Of a stretch of 64,000 nt of DNA, positions 9,584 through 20,676 are shown piece after piece. This stretch comes from Leptomonas pyrrhocoris (taxonomy: Eukaryota; Euglenozoa; Kinetoplastea; Trypanosomatida; Trypanosomatidae). The translations under genes and the position numbers were made by a program. Location: NCBI RefSeq assembly GCF_001293395.1, contig NW_015438375.1, forward strand, positions 248,001-312,000, given 5' to 3'. The notes under the pieces were generated by a model, which saw only the letters and a list, made by a program, of their open reading frames with translations, was not told the origin of the DNA and searched no databases. Within the stretch, counting starts at the first letter, position 1. The number at the start of each line of letters is the position of its first letter.

Positions 9584-11743
9584 CTACAGACGAATGGCCA
9601 CACCGTGCGACTGCAGAATAGCGAGTTTGGCGTCCAGCTTCTTTGTGAAGTTGCAGCCTCCCACGGTGTGCAATTTCGATAGCACCGGAGTAGGACCTGC
9701 CGTGGCGGCGGTTTCGAACTCCTTGTTCGAGCTTTGCCCAGTGCACAGCACGACCGAGTCCACCTCCAGTGCGTGTTCCTTGCCTTCGCCGTCTGCGTAG
9801 ACGAGCGTCTTGCCGTCAAAGCTCTTGTACGTTACACCCCCGACCGTCTTTACCTTGTTCATGCGAATTTCAAGGCGGTGAATCCACCCGGTGGAGACGC
9901 CGAGGTGGGCGCCGTGCTTGCCGCGGCTGCGCTGAAACAGCGTCACCTGCCGGAATGGCGGTCGAATGACGGGCCGAGCGAGGCCGCCAGCGGGCGTCTG
10001 CGACGGCGTATCAGCGGCCTGAAAAATGCCCCACTTTTCCTTAAACTCGGACGGGCTCTGCTTTTCGTATTTAGTCAGCTGCGCCGCCTCGACGGTCGCG
10101 GCAGAGGTGCTGTGCGGGGATGTCAAAAACTCCGCCATGTCAAAGCCAATCCCGCCCGCGCCGATGACCGCGACTCGCCGTCCCACCTTCTCCGGGTGCA
10201 TCAACGCCTCCACGTAGTTGAACACGTTTGGATACTGCTCCACACCGGGCAGGATCGCCTCTGACTTGGGGTGTGGCTCGCAGCCCGTCGCCACAATCAC
10301 CTCGTCAAAGCCCGCGGCAGCTATATCGGCCGCAGTGGCCTTCGTGTTGAGCTTTAACGTGACGTTCGGGTGCTTCTGCAGGGAGTTGGTCCAGTAGTCG
10401 ACGCTGCTCTGGAATTCCTCTTTGCCAGGGATGCGCTTTCCCAGGTTGAACTGCCCGCCAAGGATGGCTTTCGCCTCGTAGAGTGTCACGTGGTGGCCGC
10501 GGTCGGCGAGGGTGATGGCCGCTGACGCACCGGCTGGCCCACCGCCCACCACGGCGATCTTCTTTGGCGTCATTGTCGGCAAGGCCGCCCGCTCCTCCTC
10601 GTGCGCCGCCATCGGGTTCAGCATGCACGACGCGACCTTCCCCGAGAAGATGTTGTCCAGGCACGCTTCATTGCAGCCGATGCACACGTTGATGTGGTCG
10701 CTCATGCCGGACATGACCTTCTCCATAAAGAAGGCATCGCTGAGAAAAGGACGGGCCATGGCCACCATGTCCGCATCGCCGTCCTCCAGCACCTGCTCCA
10801 AGATGTCGGGGTGGTTCATGCGATTTACCGCCACGAGGGGGATGCCGATTCCACGGCTTCGCAGGTGCGTGCGTGTCGCCCGCGTAGCCCAGACGTAGCC
10901 CGCCCGCGGCACCGACGTGGCGATGGTCGGGACACGGGCCTCGTGCCAGCCGATGCCGCTGTTGATGATGTTGGCGCCGTCCTTGGCGACGCGCTCGGCC
11001 AACGCGAACACCTCCGCCTGAGTCGACCCGTCCGGCACGAGGTCCAGCAGAGAGACGCGAAACATGATAATGAAGTTCGGCCCGGTTGCGGAACGCACGG
11101 CACGCAGCACCTCCAGCGGAAAGCGAATACGATTCTCAAAGCTGCCGCCGTAGTCATCCGTGCGATGGTTGGTGTGGCGCGCCACAAACTGGTTCAAGAG
11201 GTAGCCCTCCGAGCCCATGATCTCGACGCCGTCGAAGCCGGCCTGCTGAGCGTTGCGGGCAAGCCGCGCAAAGTCGTCCACGGTCCGCTGGATGAGTGAC
11301 ACACTCATCTCCATTGGAACCTGCAGGGTCTGAGAAATGGGGCTCATGATAGGTGACGGTGCCACACAGCAGTCGCCGCCGTTAGCGTACCGACCAGGGT
11401 GCAGCAGCTGCATTAAAATGTGGCCGCCCTCCTCGTGCACCGCGTCTGGTACACACCGCAACGCATCCAACTCGCTCGCCTGCAGTGGGCGTTCGCCGGT
11501 GTTCAGCTCGCCCTCCACGCTTGGCGAGAACCCCCCGGTAATGATGAGCCCCGCCTTTCCCTTGGCGCGATCGCGGTAGAAGCGGGCGAGACGAGCGTAG
11601 GGGTTTTTGTTGGAGCTCTGTGTGGAACCGCCGGCGTGGATTGGAGATTCCAGGCCCGTGTGTATGCTGCCCATCACCACGCGGTTGCGCAGCTTCACGA
11701 AGCCAAGGTCGAGCGGCTCGAGGATCTTTGCATACGACTTCAT
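9584..11743 (-). CDS. 2,4-dienoyl-CoA reductase (NADPH), FadH/Old Yellow Enzyme type
   Basis: The 719-residue product has the whole architecture of bacterial FadH. An FMN-binding TIM barrel covers about 1-345, with the catalytic-type SEGYLLNQF (Tyr181) and GWHEARVPTI (His267). A 4Fe-4S cluster motif follows with Cys354, Cys357, Cys361 and Cys373. Then comes an FAD-binding GGGPAG at 400-405 and an NADP-binding GAGGIG at 528-533. The enzyme reduces the 2,4-double bonds that arise in beta-oxidation of unsaturated fatty acids, passing electrons from NADPH through FAD and the cluster to FMN. E. coli FadH is somewhat shorter, about 672 residues. The frame stays open 135 codons upstream, but the ATG at 11743 matches the family N terminus (ILEPLDLGFVKLRNR), and candidate acceptors (T-rich tracts ending in CGAG and CTTAAAG) lie just before it. 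The C terminus AIRL is not a standard peroxisomal signal. Confidence 0.95.
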   Translation of the reverse strand: MKSYAKILEPLDLGFVKLRNRVVMGSIHTGLESPIHAGGSTQSSNKNPYARLARFYRDRAKGKAGLIITGGFSPSVEGELNTGERPLQASELDALRCVPDAVHEEGGHILMQLLHPGRYANGGDCCVAPSPIMSPISQTLQVPMEMSVSLIQRTVDDFARLARNAQQAGFDGVEIMGSEGYLLNQFVARHTNHRTDDYGGSFENRIRFPLEVLRAVRSATGPNFIIMFRVSLLDLVPDGSTQAEVFALAERVAKDGANIINSGIGWHEARVPTIATSVPRAGYVWATRATRTHLRSRGIGIPLVAVNRMNHPDILEQVLEDGDADMVAMARPFLSDAFFMEKVMSGMSDHINVCIGCNEACLDNIFSGKVASCMLNPMAAHEEERAALPTMTPKKIAVVGGGPAGASAAITLADRGHHVTLYEAKAILGGQFNLGKRIPGKEEFQSSVDYWTNSLQKHPNVTLKLNTKATAADIAAAGFDEVIVATGCEPHPKSEAILPGVEQYPNVFNYVEALMHPEKVGRRVAVIGAGGIGFDMAEFLTSPHSTSAATVEAAQLTKYEKQSPSEFKEKWGIFQAADTPSQTPAGGLARPVIRPPFRQVTLFQRSRGKHGAHLGVSTGWIHRLEIRMNKVKTVGGVTYKSFDGKTLVYADGEGKEHALEVDSVVLCTGQSSNKEFETAATAGPTPVLSKLHTVGGCNFTKKLDAKLAILQSHGVAIRL

Positions 11744-12983
11744 TTCAAAGGCAAAGAGAAGAGATGCGCCTTTAAGAAAAAGGTTCAGTCCAGCAGCGAC
11801 AGCGCTCGCGGCAGTGACGGCGTCAGGCAACTCGAAATAAACAAAAAAGCAAGCAGCCGTAAAGGAGAAGCGCTTCGCTAGGACGGTCAACACCTGTGAA
11901 GAAGTAATGAAAGAGAGAGCCTCACAAGCAGAAGATAAAAAACAGCACCAGTCGGCAACGCAGCTTTGAGACGACGCAGGTGAAGACAGAGGAAGAACGA
12001 TAACAGTACAAGACAAGTACATCAAAGGAAACGTCCGATTTCTTGTTCTCTCTCTCTCTCTCTCTTTCCAGAGAGGAAGAAGCGAAGGGAGGACTGCATG
12101 GGGACATGCACTGCGAAGTGAGTGTCTCCTCCACTTCCCGCCTTTCAAAACATCTCGTTACCCAACGCACGCTGAAAACACAACACAAGACCGCGCCTAA
12201 AAGGACAAACAGGCGGGCGGTAACAACAACAAAAAAACCGTAGAGTTGAATCGGCTACTACCTTCACACAGCGTGAGCGTTCGGTGCAGCACAATGTTCA
12301 TGATACTTTTCCCAGTTCCTTGTGGTATAACAATACCTTTTCTTTTTGCTCTTACATCGCTCAGACAGATTCGATTTTGATACATTTTGGACTTACACTG
12401 ATTATCCTTCTGAAATGAGGGGATGAAAAAAGAAATGCTGCGTGGTGGCACGTTTGTCTCTCTCCCGTGAACCTACAACCCCAACTGATTTGAAGGAAAA
12501 AAAAAACATAAAAACATAAATTTGTCTATCGAACGTTGCAACGTTGCGTCAAACAATGCGTGTATGAATTGTTTGTTGGAACACAGCTAAACAAAAGGGT
12601 ACTGTTGATATTTTATGAGAATTGAGCCCAGCTGTCATTCAGCAACTTCGTTGATACTTGCTTGAAAATGTATGTTCTCCGTACCAAAGACATTGCGTTG
12701 GCGCTCCATCTCTCCCCCCCCCTCTCGCTCTCCATCGCAGGGAGGGGAAAGATCGATAGCGCAACGACGGCGTCCAATTGATATGAAACAAAAAAAAACA
12801 CAAAAGAGATACAGCGTTACAACAGAGAGGAAAGCTCGATAGCACGTGCCTTTGAGAGAAATGCACCGTCTCCCACAAAACAAAAGAAACACAGTGTGTT
12901 GCGTAGCGCCTATTTCGCACAATCACAGATACAGAGTTATCGTTTCCTTTTACATCCACCCCGAACAGTGACTCACTCTACCG
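11744..12983. other. spacer between beta-tubulin array and reductase gene
   Basis: No convincing gene. The part next to 11744 holds the reductase leader. The part near 12983 is the 3' untranslated region used only by the last tubulin copy; it diverges from every other copy 4 bp past the stop codon. A (TC)n run lies at about 12047-12064, which is a GA run in the transcript. A-rich stretches at about 12496-12520 and 12786-12800 give T-rich tracts in the transcript. Confidence 0.6.
12047..12064. repeat. (TC)n microsatellite
   Basis: A dinucleotide run on the plus strand, read as GA in the transcript, upstream of the reductase gene. Confidence 0.9.
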
Positions 12984-12987
12984 CTCT

Positions 12988-14319
12988 CTAGTAGGCCTCC
13001 TCCTCCTCGTCGAACTCGCCCTCCTCCTCCACGGTGGCGTCCTGGTACTGCTGGTACTCGGACACGAGATCGTTCATGTTGGACTCCGCCTCCGTGAACT
13101 CCATCTCGTCCATGCCCTCGCCGGTGTACCAGTGGAGGAAGGCCTTGCGGCGGAACATGCCCGTGAACTGCTCGCCGACGCGGCGGAACATCTCCTGGAT
13201 GCAGGTGTTGTTGCCGATGAACGTCACCGACATCTTCAGGCCCTTCGGCGGGATATCGCAGATGGACGACTTTATGTTGTTCGGGATCCACTCGATGAAG
13301 TAGCTCGAGTTCTTGTTTTGCACGTTCAGCATCTGCTCGTCCACCTCCTTGGTCGACATGCGGCCGCGGAACAGGGCGGACGCCGTCAGGTAGCGGCCGT
13401 GGCGCGGGTCGGCGGCCTGCATCATGTTCTTCGCGTCGAACATCTGCTGCGTCAGCTCCGCGACGGACAGGCCGCGGTACTGCTGCGAGCCGCGGCTCGT
13501 CAGCGGCGCGAAGCCCATCATGAAGAAGTGCAGACGCGGGAACGGCACCAGGTTCACCGCCAGCTTGCGCAGGTCGGAGTTCAGCTGGCCGGGGAAGCGC
13601 AGGCAGCACGTCACGCCCGACATCACAGCAGCCACCAGGTGGTTCAGGTCGCCGAACGTCGGCGTCGTCAGCTTCAGCGTGCGGAAGCAAATGTCGTACA
13701 AGGCCTCGTTATCAATGCACATCGACTCGTCGGAGTTCTCCACCAGCTGGTGCACCGACAGCGTTGTGTTGTACGGCTCCACCACCGTGTCCGACACGCG
13801 CGGCGACGGGATGACGGAGAAGGTCATCATGATGCGGTCCGGGTACTCCTCGCGCAGCTTCGAGATCAGCAGCGTACCCATGCCAGAGCCCGTGCCACCG
13901 CCGAGGGAGTGCGACAGCTGGAAGCCCTGCAGGCAGTCGCAGCTCTCCGCCTCCTTGCGGCACACGTCCAGCACGGAGTCGATCAGCTCCGCACCCTCCG
14001 TGTAGTGGCCCTTGGCCCAGTTGTTGCCGGCGCCGGACTGACCAAAGATAAAGTTGTCCGGGCGGAACAGCTGGCCGTACGGACCAGCGCGGACGGAGTC
14101 CATCGTGCCCGGCTCCAGGTCCATCAGCACCGCGCGAGGCACGTAGCGACCGCCGGTCGACTCATCAAAGTACACGTTGATGCGCTCCAGCTGCAGATCC
14201 GAGTCGCCCTGGTAGGAACCAGTCGGATCAACACCGTGTTCGTCAGAAATTACCTCCCAGAACTTCGAGCCAATCTGGTTGCCACACTGGCCCGCCTGGC
14301 AGGAAACGATCTCACGCAT
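12988..14319 (-). CDS. Beta-tubulin, copy 1 (last in transcription order)
   Basis: A 443-residue beta-tubulin that pairs with alpha-tubulin to build subpellicular, spindle and flagellar microtubules. Visible landmarks are the MREI start, the GTP-binding GGGTGSGM at 140-147, Phe167, Glu198, Met200 and Cys201 in the region where other organisms bind benzimidazoles, and an acidic C-terminal tail ending EFDEEEEAY. The terminal Tyr is the residue removed and restored in trypanosomatid beta-tubulin tails. From memory, Leishmania tails read EYDEEEEAY, so the Phe may be a species difference. This copy is the most downstream in transcription and is the only one followed by non-array sequence, so its mRNA should carry a distinct 3' untranslated region. 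The start is the ATG at 14319, preceded by an A-rich context; the stop is TAG. Confidence 0.99.
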   Translation of the reverse strand: MREIVSCQAGQCGNQIGSKFWEVISDEHGVDPTGSYQGDSDLQLERINVYFDESTGGRYVPRAVLMDLEPGTMDSVRAGPYGQLFRPDNFIFGQSGAGNNWAKGHYTEGAELIDSVLDVCRKEAESCDCLQGFQLSHSLGGGTGSGMGTLLISKLREEYPDRIMMTFSVIPSPRVSDTVVEPYNTTLSVHQLVENSDESMCIDNEALYDICFRTLKLTTPTFGDLNHLVAAVMSGVTCCLRFPGQLNSDLRKLAVNLVPFPRLHFFMMGFAPLTSRGSQQYRGLSVAELTQQMFDAKNMMQAADPRHGRYLTASALFRGRMSTKEVDEQMLNVQNKNSSYFIEWIPNNIKSSICDIPPKGLKMSVTFIGNNTCIQEMFRRVGEQFTGMFRRKAFLHWYTGEGMDEMEFTEAESNMNDLVSEYQQYQDATVEEEGEFDEEEEAY

Positions 14320-14696
14320 TTTGAAAAAGCTGTAGTGAAGCGGTTCGGTAGAAAACGGGAAACCCTAGACTTAACTTTTCGTTTTGGCGGCAGCGTTTTG
14401 GCGGCGGTTTGTACGGCGGTTAACGCAAGAGATACAAAAGGAAAAGACGAGGGGAGAAGAGTCAGATGAGCGGCGGAGTGGTTTGTTTGCTTTTTGGAAC
14501 GAGAAAAGATGCACAGCACGGAGTCGAGCATCACCGCAGTGGTGAGCGGGAATGCTCGCTTCTCGCTGTGGCCCCTCGAGAACATCCGTCGTGCAGCACT
14601 CACGTGCTTCTTTTCGGGCCGCGTCAACGGAGGGAGACGAGTTTTCTTCGTGGGTTGTAAACTTCGGTTTTCAGAAAAGTTCAGCGTGTAGGTGTG

Positions 14697-14698
14697 CT
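14697..14698 (-). promoter_or_regulatory. Candidate trans-splice acceptor AG for beta-tubulin (shared by all 12 copies)
   Basis: On the minus strand a tract reading CCCTTTCCTTTTTTTCTTTC is followed, after a short interval, by the AG complementary to 14697-14698. Use of this site gives a leader of about 377 nt. It lies inside the repeated unit, so an equivalent exists every 2119 bp, including 38006-38007 for the first gene of the array. Confidence 0.5.
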
Positions 14699-14758
14699 CG
14701 CGTAGAAGCGAAAGAAAAAAAGGAAAGGGCGCGCAGGCACACCTTTCACTCCCACGCA

Positions 14759-14760
14759 CT
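14759..14760 (-). promoter_or_regulatory. Candidate trans-splice acceptor AG for beta-tubulin (full tract only in copies 1-11)
   Basis: On the minus strand TTTTTTTTTTCTTTCTTTTC is followed directly by AG (complement of 14759-14760), a textbook acceptor giving a leader of about 439 nt. The equivalent for the first gene of the array (38068-38069) keeps the AG but only the last few pyrimidines, because unit identity stops at 38077. Confidence 0.55.
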
Positions 14761-15106
14761 GAAAAGAAAGAAAAAAAAAATACATACTCACTGACGCAAC
14801 GCAGACAATGTGGCGGTGGCCCACGGAACTCTTGCAAGGAGGAGGTGAAAACAGGGGTCGATGCGTGTGCGGTGTCAGAGTTTCGCCCACCAAACGAGTA
14901 TTGCGGGCGAGAAAGAAATGGAAAAGAAAAACCAATGTTCTGTTCGGTACAGCGAAAAACAAAAATACCAGAAAAAGAGAAGCGAGAAAAGAAACGGGAG
15001 GGAAGGAGGCGGCGCTCGCGGGGAGAAATACGAAGACGAAACGCCTCGACGCAAACCGTACTTCCCCTCACGCGCGCGCACACGCTGGCACACGCCCTTC
15101 CACTCT

Positions 15107-16438
15107 CTAGTAGGCCTCCTCCTCCTCGTCGAACTCGCCCTCCTCCTCCACGGTGGCGTCCTGGTACTGCTGGTACTCGGACACGAGATCGTTCATGTTG
15201 GACTCCGCCTCCGTGAACTCCATCTCGTCCATGCCCTCGCCGGTGTACCAGTGGAGGAAGGCCTTGCGGCGGAACATGCCCGTGAACTGCTCGCCGACGC
15301 GGCGGAACATCTCCTGGATGCAGGTGTTGTTGCCGATGAACGTCACCGACATCTTCAGGCCCTTCGGCGGGATATCGCAGATGGACGACTTTATGTTGTT
15401 CGGGATCCACTCGATGAAGTAGCTCGAGTTCTTGTTTTGCACGTTCAGCATCTGCTCGTCCACCTCCTTGGTCGACATGCGGCCGCGGAACAGGGCGGAC
15501 GCCGTCAGGTAGCGGCCGTGGCGCGGGTCGGCGGCCTGCATCATGTTCTTCGCGTCGAACATCTGCTGCGTCAGCTCCGCGACGGACAGGCCGCGGTACT
15601 GCTGCGAGCCGCGGCTCGTCAGCGGCGCGAAGCCCATCATGAAGAAGTGCAGACGCGGGAACGGCACCAGGTTCACCGCCAGCTTGCGCAGGTCGGAGTT
15701 CAGCTGGCCGGGGAAGCGCAGGCAGCACGTCACGCCCGACATCACAGCAGCCACCAGGTGGTTCAGGTCGCCGAACGTCGGCGTCGTCAGCTTCAGCGTG
15801 CGGAAGCAAATGTCGTACAAGGCCTCGTTATCAATGCACATCGACTCGTCGGAGTTCTCCACCAGCTGGTGCACCGACAGCGTTGTGTTGTACGGCTCCA
15901 CCACCGTGTCCGACACGCGCGGCGACGGGATGACGGAGAAGGTCATCATGATGCGGTCCGGGTACTCCTCGCGCAGCTTCGAGATCAGCAGCGTACCCAT
16001 GCCAGAGCCCGTGCCACCGCCGAGGGAGTGCGACAGCTGGAAGCCCTGCAGGCAGTCGCAGCTCTCCGCCTCCTTGCGGCACACGTCCAGCACGGAGTCG
16101 ATCAGCTCCGCACCCTCCGTGTAGTGGCCCTTGGCCCAGTTGTTGCCGGCGCCGGACTGACCAAAGATAAAGTTGTCCGGGCGGAACAGCTGGCCGTACG
16201 GACCAGCGCGGACGGAGTCCATCGTGCCCGGCTCCAGGTCCATCAGCACCGCGCGAGGCACGTAGCGACCGCCGGTCGACTCATCAAAGTACACGTTGAT
16301 GCGCTCCAGCTGCAGATCCGAGTCGCCCTGGTAGGAACCAGTCGGATCAACACCGTGTTCGTCAGAAATTACCTCCCAGAACTTCGAGCCAATCTGGTTG
16401 CCACACTGGCCCGCCTGGCAGGAAACGATCTCACGCAT
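15107..16438 (-). CDS. Beta-tubulin, copy 2
   Basis: Same 443 residues as the copy at 12988-14319. It is the first copy, moving away from the array end, to have the standard internal downstream spacer, so its 3' untranslated region differs from that of the last gene. Confidence 0.99.
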   Translation of the reverse strand: MREIVSCQAGQCGNQIGSKFWEVISDEHGVDPTGSYQGDSDLQLERINVYFDESTGGRYVPRAVLMDLEPGTMDSVRAGPYGQLFRPDNFIFGQSGAGNNWAKGHYTEGAELIDSVLDVCRKEAESCDCLQGFQLSHSLGGGTGSGMGTLLISKLREEYPDRIMMTFSVIPSPRVSDTVVEPYNTTLSVHQLVENSDESMCIDNEALYDICFRTLKLTTPTFGDLNHLVAAVMSGVTCCLRFPGQLNSDLRKLAVNLVPFPRLHFFMMGFAPLTSRGSQQYRGLSVAELTQQMFDAKNMMQAADPRHGRYLTASALFRGRMSTKEVDEQMLNVQNKNSSYFIEWIPNNIKSSICDIPPKGLKMSVTFIGNNTCIQEMFRRVGEQFTGMFRRKAFLHWYTGEGMDEMEFTEAESNMNDLVSEYQQYQDATVEEEGEFDEEEEAY

Positions 16439-17225
16439 TTTGAAAAAGCTGTAGTGAAGCGGTTCGGTAGAAAACGGGAAACCCTAGACTTAACTTTTCG
16501 TTTTGGCGGCAGCGTTTTGGCGGCGGTTTGTACGGCGGTTAACGCAAGAGATACAAAAGGAAAAGACGAGGGGAGAAGAGTCAGATGAGCGGCGGAGTGG
16601 TTTGTTTGCTTTTTGGAACGAGAAAAGATGCACAGCACGGAGTCGAGCATCACCGCAGTGGTGAGCGGGAATGCTCGCTTCTCGCTGTGGCCCCTCGAGA
16701 ACATCCGTCGTGCAGCACTCACGTGCTTCTTTTCGGGCCGCGTCAACGGAGGGAGACGAGTTTTCTTCGTGGGTTGTAAACTTCGGTTTTCAGAAAAGTT
16801 CAGCGTGTAGGTGTGCTCGCGTAGAAGCGAAAGAAAAAAAGGAAAGGGCGCGCAGGCACACCTTTCACTCCCACGCACTGAAAAGAAAGAAAAAAAAAAT
16901 ACATACTCACTGACGCAACGCAGACAATGTGGCGGTGGCCCACGGAACTCTTGCAAGGAGGAGGTGAAAACAGGGGTCGATGCGTGTGCGGTGTCAGAGT
17001 TTCGCCCACCAAACGAGTATTGCGGGCGAGAAAGAAATGGAAAAGAAAAACCAATGTTCTGTTCGGTACAGCGAAAAACAAAAATACCAGAAAAAGAGAA
17101 GCGAGAAAAGAAACGGGAGGGAAGGAGGCGGCGCTCGCGGGGAGAAATACGAAGACGAAACGCCTCGACGCAAACCGTACTTCCCCTCACGCGCGCGCAC
17201 ACGCTGGCACACGCCCTTCCACTCT

Positions 17226-18557
17226 CTAGTAGGCCTCCTCCTCCTCGTCGAACTCGCCCTCCTCCTCCACGGTGGCGTCCTGGTACTGCTGGTACTCGGA
17301 CACGAGATCGTTCATGTTGGACTCCGCCTCCGTGAACTCCATCTCGTCCATGCCCTCGCCGGTGTACCAGTGGAGGAAGGCCTTGCGGCGGAACATGCCC
17401 GTGAACTGCTCGCCGACGCGGCGGAACATCTCCTGGATGCAGGTGTTGTTGCCGATGAACGTCACCGACATCTTCAGGCCCTTCGGCGGGATATCGCAGA
17501 TGGACGACTTTATGTTGTTCGGGATCCACTCGATGAAGTAGCTCGAGTTCTTGTTTTGCACGTTCAGCATCTGCTCGTCCACCTCCTTGGTCGACATGCG
17601 GCCGCGGAACAGGGCGGACGCCGTCAGGTAGCGGCCGTGGCGCGGGTCGGCGGCCTGCATCATGTTCTTCGCGTCGAACATCTGCTGCGTCAGCTCCGCG
17701 ACGGACAGGCCGCGGTACTGCTGCGAGCCGCGGCTCGTCAGCGGCGCGAAGCCCATCATGAAGAAGTGCAGACGCGGGAACGGCACCAGGTTCACCGCCA
17801 GCTTGCGCAGGTCGGAGTTCAGCTGGCCGGGGAAGCGCAGGCAGCACGTCACGCCCGACATCACAGCAGCCACCAGGTGGTTCAGGTCGCCGAACGTCGG
17901 CGTCGTCAGCTTCAGCGTGCGGAAGCAAATGTCGTACAAGGCCTCGTTATCAATGCACATCGACTCGTCGGAGTTCTCCACCAGCTGGTGCACCGACAGC
18001 GTTGTGTTGTACGGCTCCACCACCGTGTCCGACACGCGCGGCGACGGGATGACGGAGAAGGTCATCATGATGCGGTCCGGGTACTCCTCGCGCAGCTTCG
18101 AGATCAGCAGCGTACCCATGCCAGAGCCCGTGCCACCGCCGAGGGAGTGCGACAGCTGGAAGCCCTGCAGGCAGTCGCAGCTCTCCGCCTCCTTGCGGCA
18201 CACGTCCAGCACGGAGTCGATCAGCTCCGCACCCTCCGTGTAGTGGCCCTTGGCCCAGTTGTTGCCGGCGCCGGACTGACCAAAGATAAAGTTGTCCGGG
18301 CGGAACAGCTGGCCGTACGGACCAGCGCGGACGGAGTCCATCGTGCCCGGCTCCAGGTCCATCAGCACCGCGCGAGGCACGTAGCGACCGCCGGTCGACT
18401 CATCAAAGTACACGTTGATGCGCTCCAGCTGCAGATCCGAGTCGCCCTGGTAGGAACCAGTCGGATCAACACCGTGTTCGTCAGAAATTACCTCCCAGAA
18501 CTTCGAGCCAATCTGGTTGCCACACTGGCCCGCCTGGCAGGAAACGATCTCACGCAT
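17226..18557 (-). CDS. Beta-tubulin, copy 3
   Basis: Internal array member with identical product, leader and 3' spacer to its neighbours; no substitution or frame change was noticed. Confidence 0.99.
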   Translation of the reverse strand: MREIVSCQAGQCGNQIGSKFWEVISDEHGVDPTGSYQGDSDLQLERINVYFDESTGGRYVPRAVLMDLEPGTMDSVRAGPYGQLFRPDNFIFGQSGAGNNWAKGHYTEGAELIDSVLDVCRKEAESCDCLQGFQLSHSLGGGTGSGMGTLLISKLREEYPDRIMMTFSVIPSPRVSDTVVEPYNTTLSVHQLVENSDESMCIDNEALYDICFRTLKLTTPTFGDLNHLVAAVMSGVTCCLRFPGQLNSDLRKLAVNLVPFPRLHFFMMGFAPLTSRGSQQYRGLSVAELTQQMFDAKNMMQAADPRHGRYLTASALFRGRMSTKEVDEQMLNVQNKNSSYFIEWIPNNIKSSICDIPPKGLKMSVTFIGNNTCIQEMFRRVGEQFTGMFRRKAFLHWYTGEGMDEMEFTEAESNMNDLVSEYQQYQDATVEEEGEFDEEEEAY

Positions 18558-19344
18558 TTTGAAAAAGCTGTAGTGAAGCGGTTCGGTAGAAAACGGGAAA
18601 CCCTAGACTTAACTTTTCGTTTTGGCGGCAGCGTTTTGGCGGCGGTTTGTACGGCGGTTAACGCAAGAGATACAAAAGGAAAAGACGAGGGGAGAAGAGT
18701 CAGATGAGCGGCGGAGTGGTTTGTTTGCTTTTTGGAACGAGAAAAGATGCACAGCACGGAGTCGAGCATCACCGCAGTGGTGAGCGGGAATGCTCGCTTC
18801 TCGCTGTGGCCCCTCGAGAACATCCGTCGTGCAGCACTCACGTGCTTCTTTTCGGGCCGCGTCAACGGAGGGAGACGAGTTTTCTTCGTGGGTTGTAAAC
18901 TTCGGTTTTCAGAAAAGTTCAGCGTGTAGGTGTGCTCGCGTAGAAGCGAAAGAAAAAAAGGAAAGGGCGCGCAGGCACACCTTTCACTCCCACGCACTGA
19001 AAAGAAAGAAAAAAAAAATACATACTCACTGACGCAACGCAGACAATGTGGCGGTGGCCCACGGAACTCTTGCAAGGAGGAGGTGAAAACAGGGGTCGAT
19101 GCGTGTGCGGTGTCAGAGTTTCGCCCACCAAACGAGTATTGCGGGCGAGAAAGAAATGGAAAAGAAAAACCAATGTTCTGTTCGGTACAGCGAAAAACAA
19201 AAATACCAGAAAAAGAGAAGCGAGAAAAGAAACGGGAGGGAAGGAGGCGGCGCTCGCGGGGAGAAATACGAAGACGAAACGCCTCGACGCAAACCGTACT
19301 TCCCCTCACGCGCGCGCACACGCTGGCACACGCCCTTCCACTCT

Positions 19345-20676
19345 CTAGTAGGCCTCCTCCTCCTCGTCGAACTCGCCCTCCTCCTCCACGGTGGCGTCCT
19401 GGTACTGCTGGTACTCGGACACGAGATCGTTCATGTTGGACTCCGCCTCCGTGAACTCCATCTCGTCCATGCCCTCGCCGGTGTACCAGTGGAGGAAGGC
19501 CTTGCGGCGGAACATGCCCGTGAACTGCTCGCCGACGCGGCGGAACATCTCCTGGATGCAGGTGTTGTTGCCGATGAACGTCACCGACATCTTCAGGCCC
19601 TTCGGCGGGATATCGCAGATGGACGACTTTATGTTGTTCGGGATCCACTCGATGAAGTAGCTCGAGTTCTTGTTTTGCACGTTCAGCATCTGCTCGTCCA
19701 CCTCCTTGGTCGACATGCGGCCGCGGAACAGGGCGGACGCCGTCAGGTAGCGGCCGTGGCGCGGGTCGGCGGCCTGCATCATGTTCTTCGCGTCGAACAT
19801 CTGCTGCGTCAGCTCCGCGACGGACAGGCCGCGGTACTGCTGCGAGCCGCGGCTCGTCAGCGGCGCGAAGCCCATCATGAAGAAGTGCAGACGCGGGAAC
19901 GGCACCAGGTTCACCGCCAGCTTGCGCAGGTCGGAGTTCAGCTGGCCGGGGAAGCGCAGGCAGCACGTCACGCCCGACATCACAGCAGCCACCAGGTGGT
20001 TCAGGTCGCCGAACGTCGGCGTCGTCAGCTTCAGCGTGCGGAAGCAAATGTCGTACAAGGCCTCGTTATCAATGCACATCGACTCGTCGGAGTTCTCCAC
20101 CAGCTGGTGCACCGACAGCGTTGTGTTGTACGGCTCCACCACCGTGTCCGACACGCGCGGCGACGGGATGACGGAGAAGGTCATCATGATGCGGTCCGGG
20201 TACTCCTCGCGCAGCTTCGAGATCAGCAGCGTACCCATGCCAGAGCCCGTGCCACCGCCGAGGGAGTGCGACAGCTGGAAGCCCTGCAGGCAGTCGCAGC
20301 TCTCCGCCTCCTTGCGGCACACGTCCAGCACGGAGTCGATCAGCTCCGCACCCTCCGTGTAGTGGCCCTTGGCCCAGTTGTTGCCGGCGCCGGACTGACC
20401 AAAGATAAAGTTGTCCGGGCGGAACAGCTGGCCGTACGGACCAGCGCGGACGGAGTCCATCGTGCCCGGCTCCAGGTCCATCAGCACCGCGCGAGGCACG
20501 TAGCGACCGCCGGTCGACTCATCAAAGTACACGTTGATGCGCTCCAGCTGCAGATCCGAGTCGCCCTGGTAGGAACCAGTCGGATCAACACCGTGTTCGT
20601 CAGAAATTACCTCCCAGAACTTCGAGCCAATCTGGTTGCCACACTGGCCCGCCTGGCAGGAAACGATCTCACGCAT
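19345..20676 (-). CDS. Beta-tubulin, copy 4
   Basis: Internal array member, 443 residues, intact from MREI to the EEEEAY tail, with the standard 787-bp spacer on both sides. Confidence 0.99.
   Translation of the reverse strand: MREIVSCQAGQCGNQIGSKFWEVISDEHGVDPTGSYQGDSDLQLERINVYFDESTGGRYVPRAVLMDLEPGTMDSVRAGPYGQLFRPDNFIFGQSGAGNNWAKGHYTEGAELIDSVLDVCRKEAESCDCLQGFQLSHSLGGGTGSGMGTLLISKLREEYPDRIMMTFSVIPSPRVSDTVVEPYNTTLSVHQLVENSDESMCIDNEALYDICFRTLKLTTPTFGDLNHLVAAVMSGVTCCLRFPGQLNSDLRKLAVNLVPFPRLHFFMMGFAPLTSRGSQQYRGLSVAELTQQMFDAKNMMQAADPRHGRYLTASALFRGRMSTKEVDEQMLNVQNKNSSYFIEWIPNNIKSSICDIPPKGLKMSVTFIGNNTCIQEMFRRVGEQFTGMFRRKAFLHWYTGEGMDEMEFTEAESNMNDLVSEYQQYQDATVEEEGEFDEEEEAY

Larger units (their letters stand above)
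14320..15106. other. Inter-tubulin spacer (representative of 11 identical spacers)
   Basis: This 787-bp spacer recurs every 2119 bp between all tubulin genes (the last at 35510-36296). Read on the minus strand, it begins with the 3' untranslated region of the preceding copy. That part has T/C-rich blocks, including the complement of about 14920-15010. It continues with a T-rich tract (complement of 14762-14781), a C/T-rich tract (complement of about 14701-14730), and then the leader of the next copy. Positions 14320-14768 also precede the first gene of the array, but 14769-15102 (334 bp) is found only in internal spacers. Long frames running through it on both strands are shadows of the tubulin genes. 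Confidence 0.85.

Noticed and set aside
11744-12148. A 135-residue N-terminal extension of the reductase
   Set aside because: The family N terminus starts at 11743, and candidate splice acceptors lie inside the extension, so it should be leader sequence.
14250-15809. A 519-codon minus-strand frame overlapping tubulin and the spacer
   Set aside because: It is an out-of-frame reading of the tubulin gene extended into the pyrimidine-rich spacer, with no recognisable product.
14861-16588. A 575-codon plus-strand frame running antisense through each tubulin gene and spacer
   Set aside because: It repeats with the unit, is Arg/His/Leu/Val-rich, and mirrors the strong codon bias of tubulin on the other strand; it is a shadow frame.
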